64,000 bases of DNA from NCBI RefSeq assembly GCF_013337765.1, contig NZ_VBSB01000002.1:186001-250000 (forward strand), written 5' to 3'. Made by a program: the position numbers and the translations under genes. This DNA comes from Mycolicibacterium sphagni. GTDB lineage: Bacteria > Actinomycetota > Actinomycetes > Mycobacteriales > Mycobacteriaceae. Positions within the stretch are counted from its first letter, which is position 1; each line of letters starts with the position of its first letter. The notes beneath the pieces are model-generated. The model made no database searches and was not told the DNA's origin. It was given only the letters and a program-made list of their open reading frames with translations. Shown piece after piece: positions 19,703-29,149 of the stretch.

Positions 19703-20725
19703 ATGGCTTCAGCTCAGCACTCGACCCCTTCGCCCGCAGACCAGGTTACCGTCGCGATTGCGTGCGCGCTGCGTAAGGTGGTGTGGGTCTTGCGGACCCC
19801 GAAAGCATCCGTTCCTACCGTCGAGAAAGTGCTTCGCGGAGGGCTTCTCATACCCGTCTTCACGGCCTTGTCACTTCTGCTGCGGGCTCGCACACGGCGG
19901 GGCCACTCGGTTCAATTGCCGGGCGGCACTGGGTTCGGTGCCACACTGATGTGCCGTCTCCCCGACCTCATCCCCACCTATATCTGGGTCTTCCAGGAGT
20001 GGGAGCCAGACGTAACCCGCTTCATCACAAGCAGACTCGGCGATGGGGATGTATTCATCGACGTTGGCGCGAATATCGGCTATTACTCGCTGCTCGCTGC
20101 CGAATCGGTCGGTGACGGTGGCGGCGTCGTCGCCGTCGAGGCATCACCTGCGATGTTCGACGACCTGCACCGCAACACTCTGGCCAATAACCACGGCGAT
20201 CGCATCCGCGAGGTGAACAAGGCGGCGGCCGCCGAATCGGGGACACTGACGGTCTTCGCCGGTCCACGACACAACGCCGGGATGTCGACCACGCTGCCGA
20301 GTCGCGGACTGCATGTCGAGTCCACAGTCCAGGCACTGCCGCTCGACGAGATCCTGACCTTCCAGGAAATCACGTCGACGCGGCTTATCAAGATCGACGT
20401 CGAGGGAGCCGAACCCGACGTCCTGGCGGGGATGTGCAATCTCATCGGCTCGATGCGACCCGACGTCGAGATCGTTGTCGAGCTCTCGCCGCGCTGGTGG
20501 CCAGACCGGCAGCTACTACCCCTGGATGTACTCCGGCCATTCACCGAGGCCGGCTTCAACGTTTACAGGATGAAGAACAGCTACTCTGCGTGGCGGTATT
20601 TGTGGCCAAACCAGGTGAGTGACGCCGTTAGACTGCGCAGTCCCCTAACCAGGCGAGTGCCGCGACTCGACCTCGTACTGTCCCGCTACGACGGCGACCA
20701 CCTGGCGATTGACGCGCGACCGTAA
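19703..20725 (+). CDS. FkbM family methyltransferase
   Basis: This 340-residue protein has an N-terminal hydrophobic patch (about 48-65) and an FkbM SAM-dependent methyltransferase domain from about 110. The SAM-binding motif is VFIDVGANIGYYS, then VVAVEAS, and the later LIKIDVEGAEPDVL is diagnostic. Such enzymes often O-methylate sugars or lipids. No glycosyltransferase genes are adjacent. The start is ATG in a moderate context. Confidence 0.85.
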   Translation: MASAQHSTPSPADQVTVAIACALRKVVWVLRTPKASVPTVEKVLRGGLLIPVFTALSLLLRARTRRGHSVQLPGGTGFGATLMCRLPDLIPTYIWVFQEWEPDVTRFITSRLGDGDVFIDVGANIGYYSLLAAESVGDGGGVVAVEASPAMFDDLHRNTLANNHGDRIREVNKAAAAESGTLTVFAGPRHNAGMSTTLPSRGLHVESTVQALPLDEILTFQEITSTRLIKIDVEGAEPDVLAGMCNLIGSMRPDVEIVVELSPRWWPDRQLLPLDVLRPFTEAGFNVYRMKNSYSAWRYLWPNQVSDAVRLRSPLTRRVPRLDLVLSRYDGDHLAIDARP

Positions 20726-20747
20726 GGCAGTAACCGCCGTCGCGGCA

Positions 20748-21038
20748 TCAGTGCAGGCAGTCGACGGAGACGAACACGGTCGTCGCCACGTCGCGGTTGA
20801 TAGGTGCGCCGTCGGCCTCGGTTCCCCGTAAGCCGTTGATGCTCGTGACGGTGCAGCGGGACAACCCATTGCTGACCGTTCCGTTGACTTGCACGTTGAA
20901 GCCGCGCGCCTGAAGCGACGAGACGACGACGTCGGCCGGGCTGCCCTCGAGCGGGACAGCGGACGCGGCGGGGGCGAGATTGAGGGCGGCCGCCGCAAGG
21001 ATCGCAGCCCCGCCTGTGGTGATGATCAGTGTTTTCAT
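20748..21038 (-). CDS. Small secreted protein, paralog B of the three-member family
   Basis: This 96-residue protein has a signal peptide to about 31. The mature domain SSLQARGFNVQVNG, RCTVTSINGLRG and FVSVDCL matches the genes at 3813 and 21252. Two cysteines are conserved. It is divergent from paralog C, with 213 bp of shared upstream DNA carrying repeated GTGGAGATT elements. Confidence 0.75.
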   Translation of the reverse strand: MKTLIITTGGAAILAAAALNLAPAASAVPLEGSPADVVVSSLQARGFNVQVNGTVSNGLSRCTVTSINGLRGTEADGAPINRDVATTVFVSVDCLH

Positions 21039-21083
21039 GGCCAAAGCATCGCCTTGGGCCAACACCCTGTGCTTGGAGCTTGG

Positions 21084-21158
21084 GTGGAGATTGCGTGGAG
21101 ATTTGGCCCACCGAGTCCGGCGTCGACGGCCGGTCGACGATCTCCCGCCAATCTCCAC
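21084..21158. promoter_or_regulatory. Tandem GTGGAGATT elements in inverted arrangement
   Basis: GTGGAGATT occurs at 21084 and 21095, 11 bp apart. On the opposite side ATCTCC occurs at 21140 and 21151, again 11 bp apart, with AATCTCCAC at 21150. Two tandem half-sites one helical turn apart, facing each other between two divergent paralogs, look like regulator-binding sites. Confidence 0.6.
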
Positions 21159-21251
21159 AGAACCTCCAAGCCGCGCCTGTGTCGCGCTGCGACTCTCGAA
21201 GTCATCACCGAGTCGCGAGCGCAATAGCTCACCAACACAGGAGGTTTCACC

Positions 21252-21578
21252 GTGTCCACCACGAACCGCAATTTCGCCTTCCATCTGGCACTGACCGCTG
21301 CCGGCGCGGCCGTGGCGCTCGGAATGCTGCTCAGCCTGGCGACCCCGGCACATGCCGAATCGGCGATCGTCACGATCGGCTCGCTGGAGGCGCAGGGCTT
21401 CGACGTCAGGATCGACCGGATCGGCAGCGCACCGCTGGATCAGTGCGTCGTCACCAGCGTCCGCAATCCCCGCAATCAAACCCAGGTGGTGGAGATCGAC
21501 CGCGGGCGCGGACGTGACATCCTGGTCCCGATCGTGGTCAACCGCACCATCACCGTGTCGCTGAACTGCACCCGCTGA
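21252..21578 (+). CDS. Small secreted protein, paralog C of the three-member family
   Basis: This 108-residue protein has a signal peptide to about 36 (PAHAES). The mature part, GSLEAQGFDVRIDRIGSAPL and CVVTSVRNPRNQ, ends in VSLNC and is closest to paralog A at 3813. The GTG start has AGGAGG upstream. The GMC oxidoreductase gene follows after 27 bp. Confidence 0.8.
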   Translation: MSTTNRNFAFHLALTAAGAAVALGMLLSLATPAHAESAIVTIGSLEAQGFDVRIDRIGSAPLDQCVVTSVRNPRNQTQVVEIDRGRGRDILVPIVVNRTITVSLNCTR

Positions 21579-21605
21579 CGCCGAGAACCCAATATCGTCA
21601 TCGCG

Positions 21606-22934
21606 GTGGAGAGCCCAGTGGTGGTGATCGGCAGCGGTCCGATCGGGGCCGTTGCCGCCCGCCGGATCGCCGAGACCGGCCGGGCGGTGAGGATCCTGGA
21701 ATCCGGGCCGGCGATCTCCGACCCCCCGGGTTCGCACGTGCGCAATCAGGATCGCTTTCAGCGGGATCCCGATTCGTACCTGGCGGGAATCTCCTCGGAT
21801 TTCACCTATTTCGACGAGACCGCCCCGCCGCGCGAGTTACCGGGCGCGTGCGTCACCGCCGCCGTCGGCGGGCAGGGCGTGCTGTGGACCAACAACTGCC
21901 CAAGGCCCGCCGTGTCCGAACGCGGCGAGCTGCTGTCGCCGGCCGAATGGGACCGCAATCTCGGCGCGGCCGAACGCTATCTGGGCGTCACCAACCACAC
22001 CTTCGCCGGATCCGTTCGCCAGCAACGCATCCTGGACCGCCTCGCGCCTACGCTCGCGGCGGCCGGCCGCGAAATCCGCGAGCAACCCATGGCGGGTCGC
22101 CTGGTCGATCGCGCCACGATCCACTACGTCGCCACCCGCGACATCCTGGCCGGCACCGGTATACCCATCGAGACCGCCGACGTCCAGCGCGTCATTGTGG
22201 AGCAGGGCCGTGCTGCGGGGGTGCGGCTCGCCGACGGTTCGACGGTGCAGGCCTCGGCCGTTGTGGTGGCCGCGGGCGCCTTCGATACACCGATACTGTT
22301 GCACCGCTCGGGAATTCGCCATCAGGCACTCGGACGCTACCTCACCTATCACCCGGTGTTGTACTCGCAGTTGGTGCTCGATGCGCAGTTGTGCGGCGAC
22401 ACCGACGATCTACCGCCGCGGCTGTGGATCCCGCCAGCGCCCGACGCGCCGTGGAACACGATGGTGCTGCGCGACACCAATCCGGTGCCGCCGTCGCCGC
22501 CCGATATCGATCTGCCCTCGAACCAACTCGTCGAGATGCAGTCGTTCTGCCCGGTCGACAACCACCCCGACAACACGATGACGATCGCCGACGACGGAGC
22601 TGTGCGCTTCGACGTTCCGCTACGCGAGGCCGATAACGGGCGGATGGCCGCGGTACTCGCCGACCAGCATGAGCTCGCCGGCGCGTTGGGGCGCTTCCGC
22701 GCCGGTGTGGAACCGCAGTGGATGACGTTGGGGTTCGCTCACGTGATGGGCACCTGCCGCATGGGCGCCAGCGACGACGGCACCTGCGTCACCGACGAAT
22801 TCGGGCAGATATGGGGCACCGAGAACCTGTACCTGGCCACCGTCGGCGTCATCCCGAATGCGCTGGCGGTCAATCCGACACTGACGGGCGCGGCGCTGGC
22901 GATCCGCAGCGCCGACCGGTTGCTGGCCGGCTGA
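21606..22934 (+). CDS. GMC family oxidoreductase
   Basis: This 442-residue flavoprotein has the FAD motif VIGSGPIGAVAARRIAE at residues 6-22 and a C-terminal GMC half with HVMGTCRMG and VNPTLTGAALAIRSAD. Such enzymes oxidise alcohols, sugars or sterols; the substrate is not evident. The start is GTG, 27 bp behind the secreted protein gene. Confidence 0.85.
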   Translation: MESPVVVIGSGPIGAVAARRIAETGRAVRILESGPAISDPPGSHVRNQDRFQRDPDSYLAGISSDFTYFDETAPPRELPGACVTAAVGGQGVLWTNNCPRPAVSERGELLSPAEWDRNLGAAERYLGVTNHTFAGSVRQQRILDRLAPTLAAAGREIREQPMAGRLVDRATIHYVATRDILAGTGIPIETADVQRVIVEQGRAAGVRLADGSTVQASAVVVAAGAFDTPILLHRSGIRHQALGRYLTYHPVLYSQLVLDAQLCGDTDDLPPRLWIPPAPDAPWNTMVLRDTNPVPPSPPDIDLPSNQLVEMQSFCPVDNHPDNTMTIADDGAVRFDVPLREADNGRMAAVLADQHELAGALGRFRAGVEPQWMTLGFAHVMGTCRMGASDDGTCVTDEFGQIWGTENLYLATVGVIPNALAVNPTLTGAALAIRSADRLLAG

Positions 22935-22939
22935 CCGGC

Positions 22940-23275
22940 TCAGCAGAATTCGTACTGGACGTCCCACAAGCCGGGTACCGGATTCCACCACGCCGAGAAG
23001 TGGCCGCCCAGTGCGGGATTGGCGTCGTTGATCATTCCCTGCCCGCCGATCCCCGGGATGAAACCGGGCGGGTCCCACGAGATGGACAGCGGATCTCCCG
23101 GGGTCTCCGGGGTGCATCCGATCTGTTTGACGAAATAGCCGTCAGTGACCGTCCATTCAGCGGAGGCCTGGTCGGGAGTGGGCGGCGGCGGCGCGGCATG
23201 CGCGGTCCCCGGCGCAGCGATGATCAGCGCGGCAGCGATGGCCGTCACCAGTGGTGAGCAACGTCGACTGAGCAT
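22940..23275 (-). CDS. Small secreted protein of unknown function
   Basis: This 111-residue protein has a signal peptide of about 28 (ending AHAAP) and a mature domain with two cysteines and the FSAWWNPVPGLWDVQYEFC tail. It resembles widespread mycobacterial exported proteins of unknown function. The ATG at 23275 follows AAGGGGGTG. It converges on the GMC oxidoreductase gene with 5 bp between stops. Confidence 0.7.
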   Translation of the reverse strand: MLSRRCSPLVTAIAAALIIAAPGTAHAAPPPPTPDQASAEWTVTDGYFVKQIGCTPETPGDPLSISWDPPGFIPGIGGQGMINDANPALGGHFSAWWNPVPGLWDVQYEFC

Positions 23276-23370
23276 CCGCGGCACCCCCTTGTCAGCAGGA
23301 TTCGATCCGTCGCGCACCACGCTAGACCACCGCAGGCCGGTGCCGGGCCTGTTCGGTTGCTATGGCGTCG

Positions 23371-25335
23371 TCAGCGGCGAACGTCCGGCGGCACCATGTC
23401 CGGCGTGCCCGCCGCGATCACCGCGCGGTTACGTTCCGCCACAACCGGAATCGGCATCTTGACCTGCCACCGGTCGTAACTCAGGAATCCGTTGACCTCG
23501 TTCTCGACATCGGTGGTCTGGGTGTAAATAGCCGCGGACAGACCGGTCCTGCGAACAATATTCTCCAGTCTCCGGCTGACTTCGACATAGCGATCAGTGA
23601 GACGCGCAGGGCTGTCTGCCATCTCGTAAGCCTCCGGTCGGCCTGGCCACCGGTTGCCGTCGAGCACCAGGCCCAGCCCGCCGTACTCGCCGTCGACGCG
23701 TACCCGGTTATCGACCGGGATGGGACCTTTCGAATGCGCTTTCATCAGGTCGTCATGGATCTGAGGTTCGCCGGGACCGACATAGGTGTGATCGTCGTAG
23801 ATGTCGCCGGCCAGGGTGTCCCCGCGCGACTTGCAGCAGTTCACCCCGCTGTTGGCGTCCACCATCCGGGTCGGGTCAGCGGTCTTCACGACGCCGGCGA
23901 TCCGGGCGGTGTCGAACTCACCCCAACCCTCGTTGAACGGCACCCAGCCGACGATCGACGTCACGCTGCGCAGCTGATCGATCATCGCCAGCAGTTCCTT
24001 TTCGAAGTTGACCTTCGCAGCGGGAGTGGGCTCCGGGGCGGGACCCACCGGGATCTTCAGCGACACATCCAGCGACGGCATGTCCTGCCACACCATCAGT
24101 CCCAGCTTGTCGGCCCAGTAGTACCAGCGCGCGGGTTCGACCTTGCCGTGCTTACGCACGAAGTTCATCCCCAGCTCCTTGATCCGCAGCAGGTCGGACT
24201 TCAGCGCGTCATCGGTTGGCGCGGTGTAGATCCCGTCGGGCCAGTAGCCCTGGTCCAGCGGGCCGTGCAGGAAGGTGATCCTGTTGTTCAGCGCGATGCG
24301 CGGCCGGCCTTGCGGATCGGCTATCACGCCGATCGTGCGCAGCCCGGCATAGCTCGAGACCGTGTCGACCACCTTGCCCGTGGGGTTCAGGAGCGCGACG
24401 TGCAGGTCGTACAGGTGCGGGTCGTCGGGCGTCCACAGATGCGGATTCGGGATCGGCAGGCGGATCGTGTCACCCGCTCCGCCGGAGCCAACCGAGACCA
24501 CCCGGCCGCCCGGTTCGGAGACGAACACCGCGGTGCGCTGCCCCCTGGTCCCGGCAACCCGCGGCGTCACAGCCAAACTCGTCAGGTCGGAACTGATGTC
24601 CAGCTTGTTGATATAGGTGGCGCGCACCGGCTCCATCCAGACCGTCTGCCAAATCCCCGATGCGCCGGTATAGAACAGACCCTTCGGCCCGTTGCGCTGC
24701 TTACCGATCGGGAAGGGGTTGGCCTCGTTGCGGTCCTGAACCCGCACGGTGATCTCCTGGGCACCCGGCCCGCGCAGCGCCTCGGTGATGTCGACGCTGA
24801 ACTCGGTGTAGCCGCCCTCGTGATAGGCGACCTGTTGGTTGTTGACCCAGACGGTGGCGATCTGATCCACGGCGCCGAAGTGCAGCAGCACATGTTGTCC
24901 CAGCCAATTGCTCGGCAGCTTGACGACCTTGCGGTACCACATCTCGTCGTCATGCCGCGCGATACCCGACAATGCCGACTCCACGGGGTACGGGACGAGG
25001 ATCTGCTCCCGGTAGGCCGCCGGGGGCGGCGGGGCGGCCAGGACCGTTCCCCCGGATCGGCCCATGTAGCCCCACACGCCGTTGAGGTTCAGCCAGGCGG
25101 TCCGGGTCATCTGCGGGCGCGGGTAATCGGGCAGGGCGTTGTCCGGGCCGACCAGCTTGGTCCAGGGGGTGGGCAGCAGCGCAGGCTTCGGGTGCCACAT
25201 CACAACCGCGTTCGCCGGTGGGATCCCGATCAGGGCAAAAGCCAACAGCGTCAACGCAACTGCCGCACAACGGCTGGTCCAGATACGCCGACGGTGGCGG
25301 CGCTCGGAGGGCGCCAGCCCGAAGTCGTCGGTCAA
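23371..25335 (-). CDS. Exported glycoside hydrolase family 2 protein (LacZ-like)
   Basis: This 654-residue protein has a signal or anchor segment at about 20-45 and three GH2 domains. They are a jelly-roll (about 110-240, with WYRKVVKLP and WVNNQQVAYHEGGYTEF), an Ig-like domain, and a TIM barrel from about 350. The barrel carries FNEGWGEFD, whose Glu near 469 is the expected acid/base. The beta-galactosidase, glucuronidase or mannosidase substrate is not decided. It stands alone on its strand. Confidence 0.88.
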   Translation of the reverse strand: MTDDFGLAPSERRHRRRIWTSRCAAVALTLLAFALIGIPPANAVVMWHPKPALLPTPWTKLVGPDNALPDYPRPQMTRTAWLNLNGVWGYMGRSGGTVLAAPPPPAAYREQILVPYPVESALSGIARHDDEMWYRKVVKLPSNWLGQHVLLHFGAVDQIATVWVNNQQVAYHEGGYTEFSVDITEALRGPGAQEITVRVQDRNEANPFPIGKQRNGPKGLFYTGASGIWQTVWMEPVRATYINKLDISSDLTSLAVTPRVAGTRGQRTAVFVSEPGGRVVSVGSGGAGDTIRLPIPNPHLWTPDDPHLYDLHVALLNPTGKVVDTVSSYAGLRTIGVIADPQGRPRIALNNRITFLHGPLDQGYWPDGIYTAPTDDALKSDLLRIKELGMNFVRKHGKVEPARWYYWADKLGLMVWQDMPSLDVSLKIPVGPAPEPTPAAKVNFEKELLAMIDQLRSVTSIVGWVPFNEGWGEFDTARIAGVVKTADPTRMVDANSGVNCCKSRGDTLAGDIYDDHTYVGPGEPQIHDDLMKAHSKGPIPVDNRVRVDGEYGGLGLVLDGNRWPGRPEAYEMADSPARLTDRYVEVSRRLENIVRRTGLSAAIYTQTTDVENEVNGFLSYDRWQVKMPIPVVAERNRAVIAAGTPDMVPPDVRR

Positions 25336-25710
25336 GATTTTCCCCCCGAGCTAGAGACCAACCGTGGTGCGCGCGCCCCTGCGCCGCCGTTTCTGCACAG
25401 CAAACCAATCAATTCCGTCGCGACACGGAGTCATCCGGCGGTCCCCCGCGGGGTGACGCGAGGCCGGCCGGCAAGATGCGATTGCCGTAGGCACTTTAAC
25501 GGGACACCGCCCCGCACACCAGTACCTTCCAGCACTTTTCGGACAGCAATGTTTCGTGCCGAACGTGGCTGAATCAATTGCCGGCAATCGCGTTGACGAC
25601 ACCGTCACGGCCTCGGCTTTCACCCTTTGGGACATACCGGATTCATAGCTTCCAGCAAATAAGTCACGGCGTGTCGCGAGGGTGTCTTACGGGTATGGCA
25701 CCATCGCCAC
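25336..25710. other. 375-bp intergenic region with no recognised feature
   Basis: This is the divergent spacer between the GH2 and COG0523 genes. Neither a Zur-type palindrome nor any other repeat was recognised, and short frames here lack ribosome-binding sites. Confidence 0.5.
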
Positions 25711-26751
25711 GTGGCGTCACGGACCAGCGACCGCGGGACGACGATCCCCGTCATCGCACTCACCGGGTATCTGGGTGCGGGCAAGACCACGTTGCTCAAC
25801 CACGTGCTACGCACGCCACAGGCCCGGATCGGGGTGGTAATCAACGACTTCGGGGAGATCAACGTCGACGCCGGACTGATCAGCGGGCAGATCGACGAGC
25901 CGGCCTCGATCGCCGGGGGCTGCATCTGCTGCCTGCCCGACGACGGCCAGCTGGACACGGCGCTGGCGCGGCTCGCCGACCCCAAGCTTCGGCTGGATGC
26001 CATCATCGTGGAAGCCAGCGGCCTTGCCGATCCCGCCGCACTGGCCCGCATCATCGGATTCAGCGAGATCAGTGGTGTCCGCGACGGCGGCGTCGTCGAC
26101 GTCGTTGACGCCGCCAGGCATTTCGACACCGTCGACTGCGGTGGCGTAGCGCCCGCCCGTTACGGCGCAGCGACACTGGTGGTGGTGAACAAGCTCGATC
26201 AGATCCTGGAGACCGACCGCGACGCGACGCTGCGACGTGTCGAAACCAGGGTGCGGGAGCGCAATTCACGGGCCCACGTCATCGGTGCGGTGGGCGGGCG
26301 CATCGACCCGAGCCTGCTCTACGACGTCGCCGCGGCGACCGACGAGACAGGGCAGCTGTCGTTTCGCGACGCGCTCTTCGACGAGCCGGCCGATGCGCAC
26401 GATCACGTGCACGCCGAATCGGTGACAGTGACGGCCGAGGGGGCCCTAGACCCGGAGCCGCTGATGGAGTTGCTGGAGTTTCCGCCCACAGGCGTGTACC
26501 GGATGAAGGGCGTTGTGGCGGTGCGACATCGGGCAGGCGTCCGAGGCTATGTGGTCAATGTCGTCGGGCCTGCGGTCCACATCGCGCGCGGTGCTACACC
26601 GTCGGGCGCGCTCAGCCACCTCGTGGCGATCGGAACCCACTTCGACACCGCGACGGTCCGCACTCGGATGGCCGAGGCGCTGCGACCTGCCGACAGCCCG
26701 ACGTCGACGACCACGCAGCGACGCTGGGAGCGCTATCTCACCCGAGCCTGA
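25711..26751 (+). CDS. CobW/COG0523 family GTPase (metal chaperone-like)
   Basis: This 346-residue protein shows Walker A GYLGAGKTT at 19-27, the metal-binding CxCC motif Cys71-x-Cys73-Cys74 in GGCICCLPDD, the NKLD guanine-specificity motif and a C-terminal CobW_C domain (ppTGVYRMKGVV). A His/Asp-rich stretch (DAHDHVHAE) lies between the domains. COG0523 proteins deliver Zn, Co or Fe to client enzymes. No client is adjacent; the cobalt nitrile hydratase lies 22 kb away. The start is GTG. Confidence 0.88.
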   Translation: MASRTSDRGTTIPVIALTGYLGAGKTTLLNHVLRTPQARIGVVINDFGEINVDAGLISGQIDEPASIAGGCICCLPDDGQLDTALARLADPKLRLDAIIVEASGLADPAALARIIGFSEISGVRDGGVVDVVDAARHFDTVDCGGVAPARYGAATLVVVNKLDQILETDRDATLRRVETRVRERNSRAHVIGAVGGRIDPSLLYDVAAATDETGQLSFRDALFDEPADAHDHVHAESVTVTAEGALDPEPLMELLEFPPTGVYRMKGVVAVRHRAGVRGYVVNVVGPAVHIARGATPSGALSHLVAIGTHFDTATVRTRMAEALRPADSPTSTTTQRRWERYLTRA

Positions 26752-26773
26752 CAGCAGGGTGCCACAGTGACGA

Positions 26774-28492
26774 TCAGAGGTCGACGACGACATCCTCGGA
26801 CGGTGTGGCGACGCAGAGCAAGATGTTCCCCTCGGCCGGCGGTTCCAGCGGCTCGGGGTCGTAGCGGACCCGGCCGGACAGCAGCGCTGTCTCGCAGGTA
26901 TGGCAGACCCCCGTGCGACACGACCACCGCGTTGGCACGTCACAGGCCTCAGCGAATTCAAGCAGGCTGGCGTCGGCTGACCGCCACGGAGCCGACAGCG
27001 CGCTGCGCGCGAACTGTACGTTCGGTCCCGTCCCGGGTGGGCCGTCCGGGAAGTGGGGAGGCTTCAGGGGCGCTGCGGCGATCCCCGGAGTAATCGCGGC
27101 GTGCGCGCCGAATCGCTCCGCGTGGATGCTTCGGGCGCTGATCCCACACGCGACGAGGCCGTCACTGACGGCGTCCATGAATGGCTCCGGTCCGCAGACA
27201 TAGACCTCTGCTTCGACCGGTAGTCCGAGTTCGAGCAAGGCCTCCCCGGATAAGCGACCTTGGCCGCTGTAAAAGATATGAGACTGGCTGTGCGGCAACC
27301 GATTCAGCAAGTCACTGGCCTCACTCGCGAATGCCTGCTCGGCGCTGCTTCGGGCACTGTGCAGCCACCACACCGGTCGATCCGACCCGCTCTCCGCCAA
27401 GGCATAGAGCATCGACAGCACCGGGGTGACGCCCACGCCTGCCGAGACCAGGACCACCGGATGCGCGCTGTCGTCAAGGAAGAAACTCCCCCGCGGCGCG
27501 GCAACGTCGATCAGGTCGCCGACCCTCACATGCTCGTGGATGTAGGCGCTGACCGCTCCGGACGGTTCCCGCTTGACGCCGATGCGGTACCCGGCCGAAC
27601 CAGGCTCGTTGGACAGCGAGTAGTTGCGGACCAGCGGCGCCCCTGCGGGATCGACGGGAACACGCACGACAATCGATTGGCCGGCAAGCCATTTCGGCAG
27701 GGGCGTGTCTGCGGGGTCGGTCAGCAGCACCGAGCGGACATGGCGGCTCTCGTCATGGACGGCGGCGACCTTGAGCGGCCGAAACCCCGCCCAGGCCGGC
27801 GGCGGTGCGGCCACTCCGATCAGCCCGCTGTTGCCGGTTTCCGGGTCTTGATCGAGCAGACTCTGCAGCGAGGTTTTCCAGCCTGGGCTCAACGCCGGGA
27901 TGCCCACCGCGCGCTGCAAGGCGTCGCGCGGGTGGCCGGGGAGGTAGAGCAGGGCGTCGATCTCGGCGACGCTGACCTGGTGTGGGCCGTCGGCGATCTT
28001 GACCACGTCCTGGCCGGCTGCCACTTCGCCCTCGGCGAGCACGCGGCAGTAGAACCCGGGTCGGTGATGGGATACCAGCAGCGCCGCCATGCGCGGTTCG
28101 CCGATCCGCATTCCGACGCGATAGCAGGTGACCCGGGGCTGCGTCACCTCGAGGACCACGTCACCGATCCGGTACCGATCGCCGATACAAACCTCGTCGT
28201 CGGGCAGCCCGTCGACCGTCAGATTCTCCCCGAACGCACCGGGGGTCAAGTCGTCGCGGCCGAGCACGGTCGCCCAATGGTCATAGGAGGCAAGCTGATA
28301 CACCAGCACCGCTCGGTTCTCGCCGCCATGGCCGCCGAGATCACCCTGGCCGTCGCCGTCGATGTTGAGCCGACGAACCAACCGCGGACCGGTCACCGGC
28401 GCCTTCCAGGAGCCGGTGTACACCGTGCGCCCGTTCCACTCCACGTCCTTGGGCAACCCGACGTTGACCGACACCAGCTTGGCCATATTCAT
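26774..28492 (-). CDS. MOSC domain fused to ferredoxin reductase and 2Fe-2S ferredoxin
   Basis: This 572-residue fusion has a MOSC domain (about 1-210, TGSWKAPVTG and GGENRAVLVY), an FAD/NAD reductase (about 230-460, VRNYSLSN and VLVSAGVGVTPVLSML) and a plant-type [2Fe-2S] domain ending CRTGVCHTCETALLSG plus a last cysteine. MOSC domains bind molybdenum cofactor or sulfur carriers, and the fused reductase could feed electrons from NAD(P)H. The start TGATG overlaps the stop of the upstream PNPOx gene. Confidence 0.88.
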   Translation of the reverse strand: MNMAKLVSVNVGLPKDVEWNGRTVYTGSWKAPVTGPRLVRRLNIDGDGQGDLGGHGGENRAVLVYQLASYDHWATVLGRDDLTPGAFGENLTVDGLPDDEVCIGDRYRIGDVVLEVTQPRVTCYRVGMRIGEPRMAALLVSHHRPGFYCRVLAEGEVAAGQDVVKIADGPHQVSVAEIDALLYLPGHPRDALQRAVGIPALSPGWKTSLQSLLDQDPETGNSGLIGVAAPPPAWAGFRPLKVAAVHDESRHVRSVLLTDPADTPLPKWLAGQSIVVRVPVDPAGAPLVRNYSLSNEPGSAGYRIGVKREPSGAVSAYIHEHVRVGDLIDVAAPRGSFFLDDSAHPVVLVSAGVGVTPVLSMLYALAESGSDRPVWWLHSARSSAEQAFASEASDLLNRLPHSQSHIFYSGQGRLSGEALLELGLPVEAEVYVCGPEPFMDAVSDGLVACGISARSIHAERFGAHAAITPGIAAAPLKPPHFPDGPPGTGPNVQFARSALSAPWRSADASLLEFAEACDVPTRWSCRTGVCHTCETALLSGRVRYDPEPLEPPAEGNILLCVATPSEDVVVDL

Positions 28493-29130
28493 CACCGCTG
28501 GCTGTTCGCGAGCTGCTCACGCAGCCGGGCGTTTTCGGCTTGTAGCGTGGTGAGCTGATCACGCAACGGCGAAAGGGCGGATTCGAGCTCGGCGATGGTG
28601 TAGCGCGGGGTGATGTGCTGCGGGCAGTTCCAGTCGTAGGCCTCGACGGTGACGAGCACGGCGCGCTCGATCACCGCGTCATAGGTGTCGTCGGTCAAGG
28701 ACTTCACCAGCTCGGGGTCTTCTTCGACGGTCACGATGCGGGCGTGGCCGAAGATCTTCAGGCGACGCTGGTTCGCATAGTCGAGGGCGATGATGGCGAC
28801 GCGATCATCTCCACTCACATTGCCGGTGCTGACGTACTGCAGGTTGCCGCGGAAGTCGGCCCAGCCGATGGTGTGATCGTCGATCGAATGGATGAATCCC
28901 GGCTTCCCACCACGGAATTGGACATACGGCCAGCCGGTCTCCGATACCGAGGCGAGAAAGAACCCATCGCGTTCGATTAGATAGTCCTTCTCGTCATCGG
29001 TGAGCGGGTCAGCGCCCGGTGATGCCGTGCCCGCCGCGACCTTGCGGCCGTAGAAACCGTCGCTGCCGTGCTCGCTCTGGACGGTACGGACATCGTCGGT
29101 GAACGCGATCGACGCGTAATGCTTGCTCAT
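28492..29130 (-). CDS. Pyridoxamine 5'-phosphate oxidase-like flavin-binding protein
   Basis: This 212-residue split-barrel protein carries SVSETGWPYVQFRGG and GNVSGDDRVAII motifs of the PNPOx/FMN family. A C-terminal coiled coil (ESALSPLRDQLTTLQAENAR) is added. It lies first or second in an operon with the MOSC fusion, overlapping it by one base. It probably binds FMN or F420; the substrate is unknown. Confidence 0.85.
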   Translation of the reverse strand: MSKHYASIAFTDDVRTVQSEHGSDGFYGRKVAAGTASPGADPLTDDEKDYLIERDGFFLASVSETGWPYVQFRGGKPGFIHSIDDHTIGWADFRGNLQYVSTGNVSGDDRVAIIALDYANQRRLKIFGHARIVTVEEDPELVKSLTDDTYDAVIERAVLVTVEAYDWNCPQHITPRYTIAELESALSPLRDQLTTLQAENARLREQLANSQR

Positions 29131-29149
29131 ATCTTCTCGTCAACACCCT

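Noticed and set aside
23362..25572. 736-codon open frame on the plus strand
   Set aside because: It is the antisense shadow of the GH2 gene. The translation is Arg/Asp/Val-rich with no domain, while the minus-strand frame has clear GH2 motifs.
27260..28558. 432-codon plus-strand frame opposite the MOSC fusion gene
   Set aside because: The composition is a high-GC shadow with no ribosome-binding site. The opposite frame has MOSC, FAD/NAD and 2Fe-2S motifs.
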